A stretch of DNA of 64,000 nucleotides, taken from positions 317,873 through 381,872 of the forward strand of contig NZ_DDHJ01000018.1 of assembly GCF_002338065.1 (NCBI RefSeq), written 5' to 3'. Numbering within the stretch: the first letter of the stretch is position 1; each line of letters opens with the position of its first letter. The notes below the pieces were generated by a model that saw only the letters and a list, made by a program, of their open reading frames with translations, was not told the DNA's origin and did no database searches. The position numbers were made by a program, and so were the translations under genes. This stretch comes from Pseudomonas sp. UBA1879 (GTDB lineage: Bacteria; Pseudomonadota; Gammaproteobacteria; Pseudomonadales; Pseudomonadaceae). Positions 1 through 8,695 of the stretch are shown here, in pieces.

Positions 1-315
1 TTTCGCCCGCTCGCCGGGATGTTGAAGGAGGCCCATCAGCGTTACCGGCGTCCTATTCTGTTGTCGGAAACCGGCACCGAAGGTGACGAGCGAGTGCCCT
101 GGTTGAATTACGTGGCGACGCAATTGGCGACGGCCCAGACCCGTGGCGTGCCCGTCGAGGGCTTGTGCTGGTACCCCTTTCTGGATTATCCGGGCTGGGA
201 CGATGGGCGTTATTGTCCGGCGGGGGTGTTCGGCTATGCCGACGGCGAAGGCAGTCGCGCCGCCTTTCACCCGCTGCACCGGGCCATGCAAGCGCTGGCC
301 ATGCCCGGACCCTGA
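1..315 (+). CDS. C-terminal part of a glycoside-hydrolase-like protein (5' end outside window)
   Basis: The frame is open from the first base, so only the last ~104 residues are present. The visible part contains PILLSETGTEGDERVPWL and later GLCWYPFLDYPGWDD. This resembles the last strands of a TIM-barrel beta-glycosidase, where the E of an SETG-type motif is often the catalytic nucleophile. The family call rests on these short motifs and the aromatic-rich end only; the substrate cannot be told. The gene converges with the ABC exporter to the right, and a hairpin separates their ends. Confidence 0.5.
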   Translation, partial: FRPLAGMLKEAHQRYRRPILLSETGTEGDERVPWLNYVATQLATAQTRGVPVEGLCWYPFLDYPGWDDGRYCPAGVFGYADGEGSRAAFHPLHRAMQALAMPGP

Positions 316-318
316 GCG

Positions 319-343
319 GGCAGGGGGCCTTGCGCCTCCTGCC
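319..343. terminator. Hairpin between convergent genes, possible bidirectional terminator
   Basis: GGCAGGGGG (319-327) can pair with CCTCCTGCC (335-343) as a 9-bp stem with one G-U wobble and a 7-nt loop. It lies 3 nt after one stop codon and 14 nt before the converging stop codon. There is no clear U tract, so termination is inferred from position. Confidence 0.4.
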
Positions 344-357
344 ACGGCTCACGCGCA

Positions 358-2226
358 TTATTCGTCGGTTTCAACCACGCCCTGATCTTCGCCCAGGAAT
401 CCGCCGCTCTGGTGCTGCCACAGCCGCGCGTAGGTGCCGTTGCTTTCCAGCAATTCAGCGTGGGTGCCTTGCTCGATGATCCGGCCATCGTCCATCACGA
501 TCAGCCGGTCCATGGCTGCGATGGTCGACAGCCGGTGGGCGATGGCGATCACGGTCTTGCCCTGCATCATGTCGTCGAGGCTTTCCTGAATCGCGACTTC
601 AACCTCCGAGTCCAGCGCGCTGGTGGCTTCGTCCAGGAGCAGGATCGGCGCGTTCTTGAGCATCACCCGGGCAATCGCGACCCGTTGCCGCTGCCCGCCG
701 GACAGCTTGATGCCGCGCTCACCGACCAAGGTGTCGTAGCCGGAGTGGCCATGCTTGTCGCTCAACTGGCGGATGAAACCGTCAGCCTGGGCGTTGCGTG
801 CGGCTTGGTAAATGTCCGCGTCGGTGGCATCGGGCCGACCGTAAGCGATGTTGTCGCGAATCGAGCGGTGCAGCAGCGAGGTGTCCTGAGTGACCATGCC
901 AATAGCGCTACGCAAGCTGTCCTGGGTGACCTGGGCGATGTTCTGACCGTCGATGCGAATCTGCCCTTTGTCGACGTCGTAGAAGCGCAACAGCAAGTTG
1001 ATCAGGGTGGATTTACCCGCGCCGGAGCGCCCCACCAGGCCGATCTTTTCCCCTGCGCGAATGCTCAGGCTGAGGCCGTCGAGCACCTGGCGTTCGCCGT
1101 TGTAATTGAAGCTGACGTTGTCGAAGGTCACTGCGCCACCGGAGGTTACTAACGTCCCGGCATCGGGTGCGTCCTGCACCTTCGCGCCTCGCGTCAGGGT
1201 TTCCATGCCGTCCTGAACCGTGCCGATGTTCTCGAACAGCGACGTCATCTGCCACATGATCCAGTGCGACATGCCATTGATGCGCAGCGCCATCGAGATG
1301 ATTGCTGCCACTGCACCTGCGCCGACGTCCCCCTGATGCCAGAGCCACAACGCGTAGCCGCCCGCCGCGAGAATCAGCCCGACCACCAACGCCTGATTGA
1401 CGATCTCGAACTGGCTGACCAGACGCATCTGGCGAAAGCCGGTCTGCTTGAAATCTTCCATCGCAGCCCGTGCGAATTGCGCTTCCCGGCGAGAGTGGGA
1501 AAACAGCTTCACGGTGGTGATGTTGGTGTAGGCGTCGGAGATACGCCCGGTCATCGACGAGCGCGCGTTGGCTTGCTCCTGTCCCACCTTGCCCAACCGC
1601 GGCACGAAGTACCACATCGCCACGCCGAACAGGGCGATCCACGCCAGGAACGGCAGCATCAACTTGAGGGCGAAGCCGCCGGCCAACGCAATGATCGCGA
1701 TGAAATACACGCCGATGCCGGGGATGATTTCGATGACGGTGAACAGCACCTCACGCACCGCCAGCGCGGTCTGCATCACTTTGGTGGTGACCCGTCCGGA
1801 AAACTCATCGGAAAAAAACGACAGGCTTTGCCGCAGCATCAGGCGGTGAAAATCCCAGCGCAGGCGCAGCGGCAGGTTAATTGCCAACACCTGATGCTGC
1901 ACCATGGTGCGCAAGGCCACCAACCCGATGCTGGTCAGCAGAACCAGCCCGATGCCCCACAACACGCGGCTTTCCTGGGCGGCTGCAGCTTCGCCGCCGG
2001 TTTTCCAGGTGGACAGCAAATCCACCACCTGGCCCAGAAACGAAAACAGCCAGGCTTCGTAAATCGACACGGCTGCGCCCAGCAGGGCAAGGGCCAGAAT
2101 ATAGCCGCGAGCGCCGCGGGTGCAGGCCCATAAAAATCGTCCCAGACCCACCGGCGGGGGCGGTACTTCATCAGGCGGGAAAGGGTCGAGCCATCGTTCA
2201 AATGCGCGAAGCATCAGGTTCTCCAT
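358..2226 (-). CDS. ABC exporter, fused membrane and ATPase domains (MsbA/multidrug type)
   Basis: About 622 residues in the half-transporter layout: an N-terminal six-helix exporter domain (roughly residues 30-330) and a C-terminal nucleotide-binding domain. The ATPase shows Walker A GRSGAGKST, signature LSGGQRQRVAIAR, Walker B ILLLDEATSALD and the H-loop IAHRLST, all intact. The protein should work as a homodimer in the inner membrane, exporting a lipid, drug or peptide; the substrate is not evident. A GTG precedes the chosen ATG by one codon and neither has a strong ribosome binding site. It is a single-gene unit with no membrane-fusion partner beside it. Confidence 0.85.
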   Translation of the reverse strand: MENLMLRAFERWLDPFPPDEVPPPPVGLGRFLWACTRGARGYILALALLGAAVSIYEAWLFSFLGQVVDLLSTWKTGGEAAAAQESRVLWGIGLVLLTSIGLVALRTMVQHQVLAINLPLRLRWDFHRLMLRQSLSFFSDEFSGRVTTKVMQTALAVREVLFTVIEIIPGIGVYFIAIIALAGGFALKLMLPFLAWIALFGVAMWYFVPRLGKVGQEQANARSSMTGRISDAYTNITTVKLFSHSRREAQFARAAMEDFKQTGFRQMRLVSQFEIVNQALVVGLILAAGGYALWLWHQGDVGAGAVAAIISMALRINGMSHWIMWQMTSLFENIGTVQDGMETLTRGAKVQDAPDAGTLVTSGGAVTFDNVSFNYNGERQVLDGLSLSIRAGEKIGLVGRSGAGKSTLINLLLRFYDVDKGQIRIDGQNIAQVTQDSLRSAIGMVTQDTSLLHRSIRDNIAYGRPDATDADIYQAARNAQADGFIRQLSDKHGHSGYDTLVGERGIKLSGGQRQRVAIARVMLKNAPILLLDEATSALDSEVEVAIQESLDDMMQGKTVIAIAHRLSTIAAMDRLIVMDDGRIIEQGTHAELLESNGTYARLWQHQSGGFLGEDQGVVETDE

Positions 2227-2347
2227 CACGTTTCAATCGGGGGAGTTTGCCACCGAACGGCACCGGTCAGGGGTGATTACCGTCAGCGGACACGTATTTT
2301 GAGCAGCAGCGGGCAATTGCGGCGGCGCCCGTCGCGCAGGCTGCGAC

Positions 2348-4129
2348 TTAGCGCACACGCAGTCGGCTCTGCACGGCGAGGTCCAGGGCCTTCTGCATGT
2401 CGAGCCGCGCCGAGCGGCCTATATCCTTGTCGTTGAGCCGATGACCGCGTTCCGACGGCAGGATCGGTGCGGTCAGGTCTTCCGCATCCATCGGCTCGAA
2501 ATCGTCGTTAGCGCCGATGGTCAGTGCGCTGCGACGCAGCAGCATGCGCAGCTGTTCGGGCTTCAGGTCCGGATTGATCGACAGCATGGCCGCCAGGAGT
2601 GCGCTGACCATCGGCGTGGCATACGACGTGCCGCAATGCACCGCGCCGACTTGATCGGCCAAGGGGGTAGACGCGTGCACGCAGGCCGCTGCCGTGATGT
2701 CGACGCGCCTGTCGATGTTCGAGCTGCTGCGTTTGACGGCATAAGCCGGGTTGTCCACCGGGATGCCTGCTTGCTCGTTGCGCTGATGCCCGCCCACCAC
2801 CAGCAACTGATCAGTGACGAACGATGACGGCAGACGGTATTCATCGGTGCCGGAAAACGACGCGCCGTTGCCCGCCGAATTGACCACGATCACATCGGGA
2901 TGCGCCTTGCGCAGCCACAGAAAGAACTCCTCCAGCAGTTCCTCATAGCCACCCATGGCAATGCCCGAGCGCAACAGCGAATCGACGTCGTCGCCTTCGA
3001 CGTTTTTCGCGCCCACACGGTGAATGCCCCAACTCCAATTGAGCACCCGCACCCCGTCTTCCACGAGGTTCACTGACGCCGCGATATTCGCGGTGATGCC
3101 TGCGTCGGAATTACGCTCGACGATGACTTCGAAACCGCCGCTGGCCTTTTCTAGGCCCTTGAGAAAGCCGGTGTTGCCACCGTTGTCCCACCCCGCGGCA
3201 AGGATGCCAGCCACCGTCGTGCCGTGGCCGTCAGGTTTTTGGGAGTCTCGGGCGTACACGCAGGTACGCGGGACGGCGCAATCGCCGAGCTCGTCCGCGA
3301 AATCTGCCGTGTCAAAATCGACATCGCGCTCGATCAGGCCGATGCGCACCGGGTTCGGCTGAATCGGCGCCTGGGACGCGGGCATGCGGCGTTGATAATA
3401 ATTCACCGCGTCGACAAAACGATTCGCCGCCCACTCGTCCGAGTCCGGGGCGGGCTTGTCGGCGGCAGGGCGGGGACGGTCGGCTTCTTCCGCTTTTTCA
3501 GGCGCCGACTCTTCGATCACCACGGCGTCCACGCTGATCTCACTGCCCAGCCGCAACACCAGCGCGTCCCGCTCCATCAGGTCCTTCGCAGGGAGGCGCA
3601 GCTGATAAAGGTTCAAGGGCGCAATGCTACCCACCACTGTCGCGCCGTATTTGGTGGCTAGGCGCGTGGCTTCCTGAAGGCCATCGTGATCCTCTTCGAT
3701 GATCAGGCTCACCAGATCGACGTAGGTGGTCAGGCCGTCCATGTTCTTGGCCACTTCATTCGGTCTGGCGGCGATGACGTGACTGCCGTGGGCGGTCAGC
3801 CATACCCCGTTGCTCGAACGCTCACCCTGTTTCACCTGCAGAGGCCCGCTGGCGTAGTCACCCGCATTCAGCCGGATGTGCAGCGCGTCGCCTTGGCGCT
3901 GCACGGCCTGTGTTGGCAACACGTTGCCGTTGAGGGTGAGCGTGGCCGGGGCGTTCGTCAGGCCGCGCACCGACAGGCACCACTCGGCGTGCTGTCGGTC
4001 CAGCAGGTCGCCGCAGCGGTTCAGGCGCTCCAGCCGCAGTGGTTCCTGAGCGTCGGCCATCGTTGGGAATGCGAAAAAGAGCAGGGCGCTCAAGGCAGCG
4101 AGGGGGTAGGTCATTGGCCAGTGGCTCAT
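2348..4129 (-). CDS. Secreted subtilisin-family (S8) serine peptidase with altered Asp position
   Basis: 593 residues with a signal peptide ending near FPTMADA (residue 27), an N-terminal domain of unknown fold to ~residue 210, a Pro/Glu/Asp-rich linker and a subtilase domain to the end. The His is in PDGHGTTVAGIL (H302), the oxyanion Asn in NSAGNG (N420) and the Ser in CGTSYATPMVSALLAAML (S502). The strand that should carry the catalytic Asp reads IGLIERDVDFD, which puts Glu267 where DTG or DSG is usual, with Asp269 two residues on. It is probably periplasmic or exported. It is transcribed alone; the 121 bp between it and the ABC exporter hold no clear signal. Confidence 0.82.
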   Translation of the reverse strand: MSHWPMTYPLAALSALLFFAFPTMADAQEPLRLERLNRCGDLLDRQHAEWCLSVRGLTNAPATLTLNGNVLPTQAVQRQGDALHIRLNAGDYASGPLQVKQGERSSNGVWLTAHGSHVIAARPNEVAKNMDGLTTYVDLVSLIIEEDHDGLQEATRLATKYGATVVGSIAPLNLYQLRLPAKDLMERDALVLRLGSEISVDAVVIEESAPEKAEEADRPRPAADKPAPDSDEWAANRFVDAVNYYQRRMPASQAPIQPNPVRIGLIERDVDFDTADFADELGDCAVPRTCVYARDSQKPDGHGTTVAGILAAGWDNGGNTGFLKGLEKASGGFEVIVERNSDAGITANIAASVNLVEDGVRVLNWSWGIHRVGAKNVEGDDVDSLLRSGIAMGGYEELLEEFFLWLRKAHPDVIVVNSAGNGASFSGTDEYRLPSSFVTDQLLVVGGHQRNEQAGIPVDNPAYAVKRSSSNIDRRVDITAAACVHASTPLADQVGAVHCGTSYATPMVSALLAAMLSINPDLKPEQLRMLLRRSALTIGANDDFEPMDAEDLTAPILPSERGHRLNDKDIGRSARLDMQKALDLAVQSRLRVR

Positions 4130-4419
4130 CGGAAGAAGGCTGGTATTCCGACTGAAGCGACCTGTGCTTCGTTCAATGGCTATTCGGTTTGCTGAAGAAG
4201 GAGGGGAGCGTACGTCGTGGCTGTTTCAGCGCTGGGCGGAGAACGCTGGAACCTGATGCGTGAGGGGGTCAGGCGCGATGCAGAGGACATGCCGAGTGCG
4301 GCGACGGGCGGCTATTCATGACGTTGAAAACGCGATGATCGTGATGCGTCAGGATGAACAAATGCCTGTCGGCAGAACGATCAACGATCATCCGCGCCGA
4401 CAGGTCAGCCAAGGCTTGA
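4130..4419. other. Intergenic region upstream of the S8 peptidase
   Basis: About 290 bp between the S8 peptidase start and the end of the NTF2-like gene. It must hold the peptidase promoter. The only structure seen is the hairpin at 4365-4404, listed separately. Confidence 0.5.
4365..4404 (-). terminator. Likely terminator of the NTF2-like gene
   Basis: CCTGTCGGC (4365-4373) and GCCGACAGG (4396-4404) form a perfect 9-bp stem around a 22-nt loop that can itself pair through two GATC segments. The hairpin begins 15 nt past the stop codon of the gene ending at 4420. On the minus strand it is followed by a moderately T-rich stretch, not a clean U tract. Confidence 0.5.
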
Positions 4420-4851
4420 TCAGAATTTGAAAGCCTGACGGCCGATCAGCAGCCATTGGCCTTTCTGCTTCTGCCAGATCTGGAAGTTTTCGATTTCGGT
4501 CGGGACTTCCACGCCGCTGTTCACGGCTTGGGCGGAGAAGTGGTTGCGCACCAGGGCGACGTCGCCGTCCATGGTGATTTTCTGGTTCAGCATCTGCAGG
4601 GTTTTGAAGCCGCTGCGACCGGTTTCGATGTCGGCGATGAATTCATCCTTGTTCTGAATCTTGCCGCTCGAATGACCGTAGGTCACGTTATCCGAGGTCA
4701 GGGCGCTGAGGGCTTTGGTGTCTTTATGCAGCATGGCCTGGGTCATCTGGTCGACGGCCTTGGCCACCGCTTGCTCGTCTGCAGACGGCGCCGCAGCGAC
4801 GTAACCCGAAAACACGCACATAAAGCCCACCAGCAGTTTCAACTTGGTCAT
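4420..4851 (-). CDS. Small secreted NTF2-like (SnoaL/DUF4440-type) protein
   Basis: 143 residues. A signal peptide (MTKLKLLVGFMCVFSGYVAAA) is followed by an NTF2-like alpha+beta cone fold: the helix-rich start ADEQAVAKAVDQMTQAMLHKD, then strands ending in NFQIWQKQKGQWLLIGRQAF. Such proteins bind or transform small ligands, and no specific reaction can be named. The start is the ATG directly before the signal peptide, preceded by AAAGGAAA at a good distance; a frame running further upstream lacks such support. A GntR-like palindrome ~80 bp upstream also occurs upstream of the MFS gene next door, so the two may be co-regulated in sugar-acid use. Confidence 0.75.
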   Translation of the reverse strand: MTKLKLLVGFMCVFSGYVAAAPSADEQAVAKAVDQMTQAMLHKDTKALSALTSDNVTYGHSSGKIQNKDEFIADIETGRSGFKTLQMLNQKITMDGDVALVRNHFSAQAVNSGVEVPTEIENFQIWQKQKGQWLLIGRQAFKF

Positions 4852-4933
4852 TGATGTTTCCTTTCTTGTTGTCAGGGGATGCGAGCGCATCCCGTTAAGT
4901 GCGCGGAGGCAACCATGAATCGGTAATTCGTAC

Positions 4934-4946
4934 GTCGTCATACAAC
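4934..4946. promoter_or_regulatory. GntR-type operator candidate, copy 1
   Basis: GTCGT-CAT-ACAAC is a near palindrome (GTNGT-N3-ACNAC form) 83 bp upstream of the NTF2-like start. A nearly identical 13-mer lies at 6704-6716. The GTTGT-N3-ACAAC shape is common among FCD-type GntR regulators; that assignment is inference. Confidence 0.45.
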
Positions 4947-5013
4947 AGTCATTGCGCGCACGATGGCGGCTATCGAGGGCGAGCGATGGACACGCCCTCG
5001 TCACGACAGTGGT

Positions 5014-6429
5014 TCAGAGATCAGTGATTTCTTTGTGGCGCGGCACCAACGCCTTCATCACGCTCCACGCGACGAGGTAGGCCAGGGCGCAAATCGCGAA
5101 CATGATCATGTAGCCGGTATGGATGTCGTTAATCGATTTGTAGTAGTCGAATACCCATCCGCCAATCTTGGTCATGACCACACCGCCCAGGCCGCCGGCC
5201 ATGCCGCCGATGCCGACCACCGAGGCCACGGTCTTCTGCGGGAACATGTCGGACACGGTGGTGAAGATGTTGCAAGACCAGGCCTGGTGAGCGGACGCGC
5301 CAATGCCGATCAACAGCACCGGTACCCAGAAGCTGATATAGCCCAGCGGTTGCGCCAGCAGCACCAGCAGCGGGAACAACGCGATCACGAACATGGCTTT
5401 CATGCGGCCGTCGTAGGGTTTGTCGCCACGGGCCATGAAGTAGCTCGGGAACCAGCCGCCGCCGATGCTGCCGACCATGGTCATGCTGTACAGCACGAAC
5501 AGCGGGATCACGATGGCCGAGCCCTTCATGCCGTACTGCGCGGACAGGTAGGTCGGCAGCCAGAACAGGAAAAACCACCACACGCCGTCAGTCATGAACT
5601 TGCCGAAGGCGAAGGCCCAGGTCTGGCGATAGGTGAGCAATTTGAACCACGATACTTTCTGCGCCGGCACGCCTGGCATCGAAGCGGCCTTGGCCTGCTC
5701 GGATTCGTCGCTGCGGATGTACGCCAGCTCGTCGGCGGTCAGGCGTTTTTGCTGATCGGGTTTTTCATACAGCGCCATCCACACGCCGAGCCAGACGAAG
5801 CCCAGCAAGCCAATCACGATGAACGCCGATTCCCAACCCCACATGGCCGCGATCAGGGGCACGCAAATGGGCGCGGCAATCGCACCGACGTTGGCCCCGG
5901 AGTTGAAGATGCCGGTGGCGAGTGAACGTTCTTTCTTCGGGAAATATTCCGCTGTGGCCTTGATCGCGATCGGGAAGTTACCCGCTTCGCCGATCGCCAG
6001 CACCGCCCGCGACAGCATGAAACCGGCGATGGACACCGGGATCGCGGCGAAGCCCAAGGCCGTGGTGATCGCGCCAATGCCTTGCCCCAACGGCACGGCG
6101 AACGCGTGCATCACCGCGCCCGTGGACCAGACGCCGATGGCCACCACGTAGGCGGTCTTGGTGCCGATCTTGTCGACCACGCGGCCGGCGAAAATCATCG
6201 CGATGGCGTAGACGAACTGGAAGACCGAGGCAATGTTGGCGTAATCGGTGTTACTCCAGCCGAATTGCGCGGACAGGTCCGGGGCCAACAGGCTGAGCAC
6301 TTGGCGGTCCAGGTAGTTGACCGTGGTCGCGAAAAACAGCAGGGCGCAAATCGTCCAGCGGTATTTGCCGACCGACCGGGTGGCCGCCTGGGTGATGCTT
6401 TGCGGATGGGTGGATTCGTTCAGATTCAT
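5014..6429 (-). CDS. MFS transporter, anion:cation symporter family, hexuronate (ExuT)-like
   Basis: 471 residues with twelve predicted membrane helices. Helix 1 carries the ACS-family signature around NYLDRQVLSLLAPDL, followed by the usual GRVVDKIG loop after helix 2. Members with this signature import galacturonate, glucuronate or related sugar acids with protons (ExuT, GudP, GarP). A plant-associated lifestyle fits pectin-derived hexuronates. The central loop after helix 6 and the C-terminus are cytoplasmic. No catabolic enzyme is adjacent, so the substrate is inferred from family only. The start is the ATG before the conserved N-terminus; no strong ribosome binding site is visible. A GntR-type palindrome lies 275 bp upstream. 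Confidence 0.8.
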   Translation of the reverse strand: MNLNESTHPQSITQAATRSVGKYRWTICALLFFATTVNYLDRQVLSLLAPDLSAQFGWSNTDYANIASVFQFVYAIAMIFAGRVVDKIGTKTAYVVAIGVWSTGAVMHAFAVPLGQGIGAITTALGFAAIPVSIAGFMLSRAVLAIGEAGNFPIAIKATAEYFPKKERSLATGIFNSGANVGAIAAPICVPLIAAMWGWESAFIVIGLLGFVWLGVWMALYEKPDQQKRLTADELAYIRSDESEQAKAASMPGVPAQKVSWFKLLTYRQTWAFAFGKFMTDGVWWFFLFWLPTYLSAQYGMKGSAIVIPLFVLYSMTMVGSIGGGWFPSYFMARGDKPYDGRMKAMFVIALFPLLVLLAQPLGYISFWVPVLLIGIGASAHQAWSCNIFTTVSDMFPQKTVASVVGIGGMAGGLGGVVMTKIGGWVFDYYKSINDIHTGYMIMFAICALAYLVAWSVMKALVPRHKEITDL

Positions 6430-6837
6430 GGCATCACTATTGTTTTTGGAGGGGTGATGATCTCGCGAGGGTGTCGGCGAGCGCGGAGGTACGTCTCCGA
6501 AATGGCACTATCGTGCGCGTGGTCTAACCACTGCTCCATAGCCGGGTGCGCGAGGTGTCCGAGTGTGGACGGAATGTGGCAACGCTGCAGAACGCCAGGT
6601 GCGTACACGCGGCCAGGGCTTTCGCAGGGGTGAGCAAACAGGTCGAATGCATGGTGGTGACCGACATTTTTATTGTTAGAAAGGACGCGACGGTTATTCG
6701 TCTGTCGTCGTACAACGCCATAGTTATAGCGAGCGTTTCCGCAGGCTGTCAATCTCTGGCATCGATACGCTGTCGCGCCTCAGTGTTGCCCCACTGAACG
6801 CCGACCCTAAGCACGTTGCGGGTGTTCGCTACATGGC
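6430..6837. other. Intergenic region upstream of the hexuronate transporter
   Basis: About 400 bp without a credible complete gene; the small overlapping frames have no recognisable protein. It contains the GntR-like palindrome at 6704-6716 and presumably the transporter promoter. It may also hold decayed 5' sequence of the MarR gene that follows. Confidence 0.5.
6704..6716. promoter_or_regulatory. GntR-type operator candidate, copy 2
   Basis: GTCGT-CGT-ACAAC differs by one base from the 13-mer at 4934-4946. Both sit upstream of minus-strand genes (MFS transporter and NTF2-like protein). The repeat of a near-palindromic 13-mer in two promoter regions is the evidence; the cognate regulator is not in the window. 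Confidence 0.45.
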
Positions 6838-7116
6838 ATGGATATCTTCATCGCGGATCTGGCGCAGATCATGGTCATGGAGAGAACGACCCTGGTCAGG
6901 GCGCTCAAACCCCTGCAGGCCGCTGGCTTCATCGTCAGTCGCGCTGAAGGGAAGCGGTCGGCTTCGCGGCTGTTGCTGTCGCCTGAGGGCAAGGCAAAAT
7001 TCGAGGCGACCCTGCCCGCGTGGAACGCCGCCCAGGCGGAACTGGAAGCGGAAATGGGTGAGGACCTCGCGGCGTCGATGCGTGCCGCGTTGCTGGCGGT
7101 CGTGCCGGATGTGTAA
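6838..7116 (+). pseudogene. MarR-family regulator fragment lacking its N-terminal third
   Basis: About 92 residues covering the winged-helix part of a MarR regulator: DLAQIMVMERTTLVRALKPL is the recognition-helix region and IVSRAEGKRSASRLLLSPEG the wing, followed by the C-terminal dimer helix. A normal MarR protein is ~140-150 residues and would have another ~45 residues of N-terminal helices. A TAA in the same frame at 6808 prevents extension. No ribosome binding site precedes the ATG. The N-terminal part was probably lost by deletion or frameshift, although a short dimerising form cannot be excluded. Confidence 0.55.
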
Positions 7117-7204
7117 ATGTTTGATCGTTGGCAGGGTCATGACAGCGGATAGCAGCTCGAGGTCGTCGCTTCGGCTTGCCGACGCCTCAGGCGCATTCCA
7201 GAAA

Positions 7205-8116
7205 TCACGCCGATTCGGTTGATGCCCGAGACGATGACAACACCTCCAACACCGCGTCGGCGAACACCGCCGGCGCTTCTTGCGGCACGTTGTGGCCCAC
7301 GCCAGGCACGACTTGCCGTCGTACCTGTCCGCTGAAACCCCGCACGGCGGCCGTGTCATCACGTTTTGACGACACGCCGTCATCGGCACCACTCAAAATG
7401 ACGGTCGGCACCGAAATCGGCGGTCGCTGCGTGAGTTGATGTTCGATCTCGGCATAAGCAGGATCACCCGCGACCAGACCGAATCGATGACGGTAGGAAT
7501 GGGTCACGACATCGACGAAATCAGGGTTGGAAAACGAATCGGCGGTGGCCGCATAAGTGGCATCGGTGAAGGTCCAGCTTGGCGACCACTGCTGCCACAG
7601 CAAGTGGCAGAACGCTTTGCCATTGGCCGCCAAACCGGCGTAACCGCGCTCGCCATGAAGGTAATACTGATACCAGAGCCGATGCTCGGTGTGCGGCGAA
7701 GAAGGCCTGTTGGCAGCGGCGATGTCCTGAATGTTATAGCCCGGATCGCCACTGACCAGGCCGATCACGCGCTCGGGCCACAGCGCCGCGACGACACACG
7801 CGGCACGACCGCCCCAGTCGTACCCCGCCAGCACCGCACGCTCGATCTTCAGCGCATCGAGCAGGGCAAACAGGTCGGCACCGAGCGCCGCCTGTTCGCC
7901 GGACCGAAGGGTTGACGCCTCGAGAAAACGGGTGGGCCCGTAGCCACGCAAGTACGGCACGATGCAACGGCAGCCGGCGTCAACCAGACGCCGAGCCACC
8001 TCGTCATAGGCGCGCACGTCATAGGGGAAGCCGTGCAACAGGACCACCACCGGCCCATCGGCGGGGCCGCTTTCGAGATAGGCGACGTTCAGGACGCCCG
8101 CGTCGATCTTCTTCAT
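7205..8116 (-). CDS. Alpha/beta hydrolase, epoxide hydrolase/dehalogenase-like
   Basis: 303 residues. The oxyanion motif is LLHGFPYD and the nucleophile elbow is AGYDWGG, with Asp rather than Ser. This is typical of epoxide hydrolases and haloalkane dehalogenases; the catalytic His is in GVGHNVPQE near the C-terminus. A lid with several Trp and Tyr (around HRLWYQYYLHGERGY) fits a small hydrophobic substrate. The ATG at MKKIDAG is preceded by GGAGTG and gives a normal family N-terminus; a longer frame would overlap the Lrp gene. It is the last gene of a minus-strand set with the Lrp regulator, an FAD oxidase and an amino-acid ABC importer. Confidence 0.8.
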   Translation of the reverse strand: MKKIDAGVLNVAYLESGPADGPVVVLLHGFPYDVRAYDEVARRLVDAGCRCIVPYLRGYGPTRFLEASTLRSGEQAALGADLFALLDALKIERAVLAGYDWGGRAACVVAALWPERVIGLVSGDPGYNIQDIAAANRPSSPHTEHRLWYQYYLHGERGYAGLAANGKAFCHLLWQQWSPSWTFTDATYAATADSFSNPDFVDVVTHSYRHRFGLVAGDPAYAEIEHQLTQRPPISVPTVILSGADDGVSSKRDDTAAVRGFSGQVRRQVVPGVGHNVPQEAPAVFADAVLEVLSSSRASTESA

Positions 8117-8199
8117 GTTCACTCCGGTGCTCTGATGTGCCGTCAAGTTCGAGGGCTTGGCAACGCCATCAGACTCGAAAATACGCGCAGAGGTCGAAC

Positions 8200-8670
8200 T
8201 CATTCCGCCCATTTACGGCTGAATTTAGTCTCCATCACGATGTGCGACGAGGTGTGCGCCACGCCCTTGATCAAGTTGATGCGGGTCAGCTCGGCGTTGA
8301 GTTCGCTCAAGGTCGACGTGGCCAGATGAATGATGAAATCGGATTCGCCCGAGACCGCATACACCGCCTGAACCGCCTCCATCTTGCGCAGCGAAGTCAT
8401 GACGTCGATGTAGCTCTTGTTGGTGCAGGAGGTCATGGTGAAGCAGTTGATGTTCTGATGCAGGCGATCCTGGTCGATGCGCACGCTGTAGCCGGTGATG
8501 ACGCCCGCCTTTTCCAGCCGTGCGATGCGTTCCTGCACGGCAGAGCGGGACACGCCAAGTTTGCGTGCGAGCGAGGCAGTGGGCTCGCGGGCGTTGGCTT
8601 GCAGCAGGTTGAGCAGTTGCCTGTCCTTGTCGGTCAGGTTGAACAACGGACCGGGTTTCGGCGCATCCAT
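8200..8670 (-). CDS. Lrp/AsnC-family transcriptional regulator
   Basis: 156 residues. An N-terminal AsnC helix-turn-helix (LTDKDRQLLNLLQANAREP, then LARKLGVSRSAVQERIARLE as the recognition region) is followed by the RAM ligand-binding domain from about residue 70 (YAVSGESDFIIHLAT is the typical G-D-F-D-like turn). Lrp-type proteins sense amino acids and often control the adjacent importer or oxidase. It lies 25 bp downstream of the FAD oxidoreductase on the same strand, so it is likely co-transcribed and a local regulator of this cluster. Confidence 0.87.
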   Translation of the reverse strand: MDAPKPGPLFNLTDKDRQLLNLLQANAREPTASLARKLGVSRSAVQERIARLEKAGVITGYSVRIDQDRLHQNINCFTMTSCTNKSYIDVMTSLRKMEAVQAVYAVSGESDFIIHLATSTLSELNAELTRINLIKGVAHTSSHIVMETKFSRKWAE

Positions 8671-8695
8671 GACCCTTGCTTGACCTCGCTGTGAC

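Noticed and set aside
412..2133. Plus-strand frames opposite the ABC exporter
   Set aside because: They mirror the exporter codons, show no family motif and have no ribosome binding sites.
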